In this document: piece after piece, positions 31,695 through 34,455 of the stretch
How the letters are laid out: every line of letters starts with the position of its first letter
How positions within the stretch are numbered: position 1 is the first letter of the stretch
Source of the DNA: JBGPHT01 sp041484525
GTDB lineage: Bacteria; Acidobacteriota; Terriglobia; Bryobacterales; Bryobacteraceae
Length of the DNA stretch: 34,455 bases
Reading direction: 5' to 3'
NCBI GenBank assembly: GCA_041484525.1
Contig: JBGPHT010000079.1
Coordinates: 1-34,455, forward strand
Program-made: the position numbers and the translations under genes
The notes under the pieces: model-generated
Seen by the model: the letters and a program-made list of their open reading frames with translations, nothing else
Database searches by the model: none
Told to the model about the DNA's origin: nothing

Positions 31695-34243
31695 GGCCGG
31701 TACACAAATTCGTTCAGGTTGAACAAGGCCTGGCAAAACTCAGCCAACCGGTCCGGTCCGCCGCGAATATAGGCGACGGCGCCCGTTCGCTCCGCGGGCG
31801 TTGGCGCCCGTCCCAGGGCCAGGCGAAATCCGCGTTCCGCCTGCGCGCCGGCATCGCTCCCGGCTTCTTTCTGCAGCCGCTGAGCGAAGTACTTTGCCTG
31901 CACGATCACGAAATTATTGTTCATCATCAGCAGTGCCTGTGGAGCAATCGTCGACCGGTTCCTGCGATCGCAGGTGTTGATCAGGTTCGGCTGGTCGTAG
32001 GCTTCGAACATCGGGTACCGGATGCTGCGCTTCGAAAACACGTACAGGCTGCGCCGCCACGTGGACGGGTCGTCGTCCGACTTGCCGGGCCACGTACGTT
32101 TCGTGCTCGACTGGAAGAGGTCGGGCGAAATATAGGGGAACACGCACGGACCGCCCATGGTGCGATCGAGCGTGCCTGCCACCGCCAGAATCCCATCGCG
32201 AATCGCCTCCGCTTCCATCCGCTCGCGCGGCATGCGCCAGAACATTCGATTCTCGGAATCGATCGCCACGTTCGCCGGCGCATCCATACTCGCCATCTGA
32301 TACGCCTCCGACGTCATCATCAAACGGTGCATCGCCTTGATGCTCCAGCCGCGTTCCACGAACTCCACCGCCAGCCAATCCAGCAGTTCCGGATGCGAAG
32401 GCTGTTCGCCCATCTTCCCGAAATTGCTCGGCGTGCGCACAATGCCTTCACCGAAATGGTGCTGCCACAACCGGTTCACCATCACGCGCGCCGTCAACGG
32501 ATTCTCGGGTGACGCGACCCAGTCCGCGAATCCGCGCCGCCGCCACGTGGTCTGCGCCGACTCGGGCTGCGCCGGAAACCGGTACTCGGTTTCGGCCGCT
32601 ACCGACAACACGCCCGGCGCCATCAACGACCCCTTTGCATCCAGGCCGCCGCGGTGCAGGAAGTAGGACGGCGTCGCCTGGCGGCCCGCATCGGAGATTG
32701 CCATCGCCGCGGGGAATGGCGCCGGCCTCTGCTTCTGCAATTCGGCGAGCTCGGCCGACAGCCGTTCCACTTTCTGGCGCTCCTCGTCCGTCATCAGCGC
32801 CAGAATCTGCTTGTCTTCTATCCGGTGCGCCAGTGTGTCGTTGGTGAGCGTCTTCTCGATCTGCTGGACGTTCAACTTCTGTCCGTCGGTCCGCTGCTCG
32901 GGCGGCGTGCGCCATGCGGTCTGCAGGTACTCCGGCAGCTTGGAAATCGCCTCATCCATCAGCCGTTTCCGGTAAGGCGCCTCGATATCGGTCCGGGCCT
33001 TGCGAAGCGGCTTCTCCAGCGCCGCGATGCGTTCCGTCTCGCGGGTAAACGCCGCCACCGCATCCGCATCGACCAGCGGATAATTCTGCGGCCTGGTTGA
33101 GTAGAACACCGATTGGATCCGGTAATAATCCTTCTGCGGAATCGGGTCGAACTTGTGATTGTGACAGCGCGCGCACCCCACCGTCATCCCGATAAACGTC
33201 ATCGACGTGGTGGTGATGATGTCGTCGAGCGAGTCCTGCTTGCCGCGTTCGCCGCCTCCACCGCCGGAGGGGCCCAGCCGCAGAAAGCCGGTCGCGATCG
33301 TTGCGTCGCGCTTGGCTTCTTTCGCATCGAAAGCATACTCATCGCCCGCGATCTGTTCTTGGATGAACCGGTCGTACGGTTTATCCTCGTTGAACGCCTT
33401 CGTGCAGTAGTCCCGATAGCGCCACGCGTTGGGACGATCGACGTCGAACTCGAAGCCGTCGGAATCCGCATACCGCACCAGGTCCAACCAATGCCGCGCC
33501 CACCGTTCTCCGTAGTGCGGCGATGCCAGAAGCTTGTCCACCAGCCGCGGCCATGCATCCGGCGCAGGATCGCTTACAAAGGATTCCACCTCTTCGGGCG
33601 CCGGCGGCAATCCCGTGAGATCGAGATACGCGCGGCGGACGAGCGTACGCCGGTCGGCGCGCGCCGACGGTTTCAATCCCTTCGACTTCATCGCCGCCAA
33701 CAGGAACGCGTCGATCGGATTCGCGCCCCACCCAGGCTTCGACGTCTTTGGATCCACCCGCGGAGGGTCCACCCGCTTCGGCTTTTGAAACGCCCAGTAG
33801 CTGCGCTCCGCCGCCGTGATCGGCCGCTCCTCGAGCTTCGCCATGTCCTCCGACGCCTTCGATTCGGCCGCGCCACCACCGCCGTCGAACACCGCGCCCG
33901 CCGCGATCCAGCTCCGCAGCGATGCCACATCTTCCTCGGAGAGCTTCTTGCCCGGCGGCATCGACGGTTCCGCCGCATGCGAGACCAGCTTTAGCAGTCG
34001 ACTGTCGTCGGGTTTGAAGGGAACGATGACTGGTCCGTGAAGTCCTCCCGCCAGCGCCGGTTCGGCTGCGCGGAGGTCGAGCCCGGAAGTCTTGGCGACT
34101 CCATGGCACGCGAAGCAGTTCTTTTGCAAAACCGAGTACGCGCGTGAGGAAACATCGTCACCCGCGCCTGGAGCCGGTGCAAGCGCTATCAAGCAAAGCG
34201 CTGAAACGCAGCAGCCGATTTGCCGAGACCGTAACCCAGGCAT
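31691..34243 (-). CDS. PSCyt1-DUF1549-DUF1553 (PSD1) cytochrome protein
   Basis: 850 residues. Signal peptide (GCCVSALCLIALAPAPGAGD). A Planctomycete-type cytochrome C domain comes first with haem site CFACH (residues 43-47) and a possible Met ligand in SMPPGKKLS. DUF1549 follows (~170-380: NPIDAFLLAAMKSKGLKPS, LTGLPPAPEEV, SPHYGERWARHWLDLVRYAD, TVGCARCHNHKFDPI; a second CxxCH, CARCH, is inside). The rest is DUF1553 (ADWVASPENPLTARVMVNRL, WQHHFGEGIVRTPSNFG). Length is normal. GGAGGAGGG lies just before the ATG and a good promoter is seen upstream. Taken with DUF1501 it probably forms an exported redox or modifying complex acting on polymers; that is inference. Confidence 0.93.
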   Translation of the reverse strand: MPGLRSRQIGCCVSALCLIALAPAPGAGDDVSSRAYSVLQKNCFACHGVAKTSGLDLRAAEPALAGGLHGPVIVPFKPDDSRLLKLVSHAAEPSMPPGKKLSEEDVASLRSWIAAGAVFDGGGGAAESKASEDMAKLEERPITAAERSYWAFQKPKRVDPPRVDPKTSKPGWGANPIDAFLLAAMKSKGLKPSARADRRTLVRRAYLDLTGLPPAPEEVESFVSDPAPDAWPRLVDKLLASPHYGERWARHWLDLVRYADSDGFEFDVDRPNAWRYRDYCTKAFNEDKPYDRFIQEQIAGDEYAFDAKEAKRDATIATGFLRLGPSGGGGGERGKQDSLDDIITTTSMTFIGMTVGCARCHNHKFDPIPQKDYYRIQSVFYSTRPQNYPLVDADAVAAFTRETERIAALEKPLRKARTDIEAPYRKRLMDEAISKLPEYLQTAWRTPPEQRTDGQKLNVQQIEKTLTNDTLAHRIEDKQILALMTDEERQKVERLSAELAELQKQRPAPFPAAMAISDAGRQATPSYFLHRGGLDAKGSLMAPGVLSVAAETEYRFPAQPESAQTTWRRRGFADWVASPENPLTARVMVNRLWQHHFGEGIVRTPSNFGKMGEQPSHPELLDWLAVEFVERGWSIKAMHRLMMTSEAYQMASMDAPANVAIDSENRMFWRMPRERMEAEAIRDGILAVAGTLDRTMGGPCVFPYISPDLFQSSTKRTWPGKSDDDPSTWRRSLYVFSKRSIRYPMFEAYDQPNLINTCDRRNRSTIAPQALLMMNNNFVIVQAKYFAQRLQKEAGSDAGAQAERGFRLALGRAPTPAERTGAVAYIRGGPDRLAEFCQALFNLNEFVYRP

Positions 34244-34270
34244 TTCCCTCCTCCGATGTAAGCGTCTACC

Positions 34271-34299
34271 ATTTCACCCAATTCGTTAACGGTTGTCAA
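34271..34299 (-). promoter_or_regulatory. Sigma-70-type promoter of the PSCyt1-DUF1501-esterase operon
   Basis: On the minus strand TTGACA (34299-34294) and TGAAAT (34276-34271) are 17 bp apart. The start point would be near 34264, giving a ~20-base leader that contains GGAGGAGGG (34254-34246) before the ATG at 34243. An 8-bp palindrome CGTTAACG (34284-34291) lies in the spacer and could be a repressor half-symmetric site (LacI-like proteins use such centres), but this is a guess. The remaining 34300-34455 shows no gene or repeat that I can support. Confidence 0.5.
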
Positions 34300-34455
34300 T
34301 CGATTAGGCGGCTGGGGGTGTGCGACATAAAAGTGGAGAGACCTACGCATCCTCAACAAAACGACAAGAGTCTGAGCGTACACATACGCAAGGCTTCTGG
34401 CCGCTGTGCGGCGAACGCACATCTTGACCGTTGCGGGATTGCCCGTCCTTGAGGC

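Noticed and set aside
1..34455. CRISPR array, insertion sequence, prophage or rRNA
   Set aside because: No regularly spaced repeats, transposase, integrase, phage structural gene or rRNA sequence were seen anywhere in the window.

Overview
The window looks like chromosomal DNA of an acidobacterium of the Solibacter/Bryobacter type. GC content is high. Two genes carry the Solibacter-type C-terminal secretion-associated domain (TIGR03437-like). There is an Oar-like TonB receptor with an N-terminal carboxypeptidase-regulatory domain, a DUF1501 plus PSCyt1/DUF1549/DUF1553 pair, and many Tat-exported enzymes. This placement rests on family recognition only; no database search was run.

Left part (1-6,900), a region with much gene decay: the tail of a secreted metalloprotease/InlB-repeat/TIGR03437 protein with two frameshifts; a strongly decayed secreted serine hydrolase meeting it tail to tail; an intact leftward operon for a YtrA-type GntR regulator, an ABC ATPase, an ABC-2 permease and a secreted duplicated beta-rich protein; then a DUF433/DUF5615 toxin-antitoxin pair whose toxin gene is split by about 146 bp that read, on the other strand, as an internal piece of dnaN (DNA polymerase III sliding clamp).

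Middle part (6,900-9,900): malate synthase A (leftward) and, 14 bp away and divergent, a LarA-type nickel-pincer 2-hydroxyacid racemase with all key residues.

Right part (9,900-34,300), a large carbohydrate-degradation locus. It holds four paralogues of an uncharacterised TIM-barrel, GH42-like protein (9860-11383 minus; 13028-14569, 14582-15991 and 18366-19889 plus). All share a C-x-C-x2-C cluster, an upstream Cys and a W-G-x-E-R-x-G-P segment; three have Tat signals and one has none. Around them are a Tat cupin, a Tat metallo-beta-lactamase-fold hydrolase, a PQQ dehydrogenase with a C-terminal cytochrome c domain (one frameshift), a TonB receptor with a large internal deletion, GH39, GH3, an L-rhamnonate-dehydratase-like enolase-superfamily enzyme and a GH127 beta-L-arabinofuranosidase. 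A convergent operon encodes a PSCyt1/DUF1549/DUF1553 cytochrome, a DUF1501 protein and an esterase fused to a beta-propeller.

As a whole the right part reads as a system for export, de-esterification, debranching and oxidation of an arabinose- or xylose-containing plant glycan, with the four GH42-like proteins as its unexplained core. The most unusual single event is the dnaN fragment inside the toxin gene. Five genes are frameshifted or deleted. Several lesions are single-base losses, so consensus error must be excluded for those, but the serine hydrolase, the receptor and the toxin carry changes too large for that explanation.
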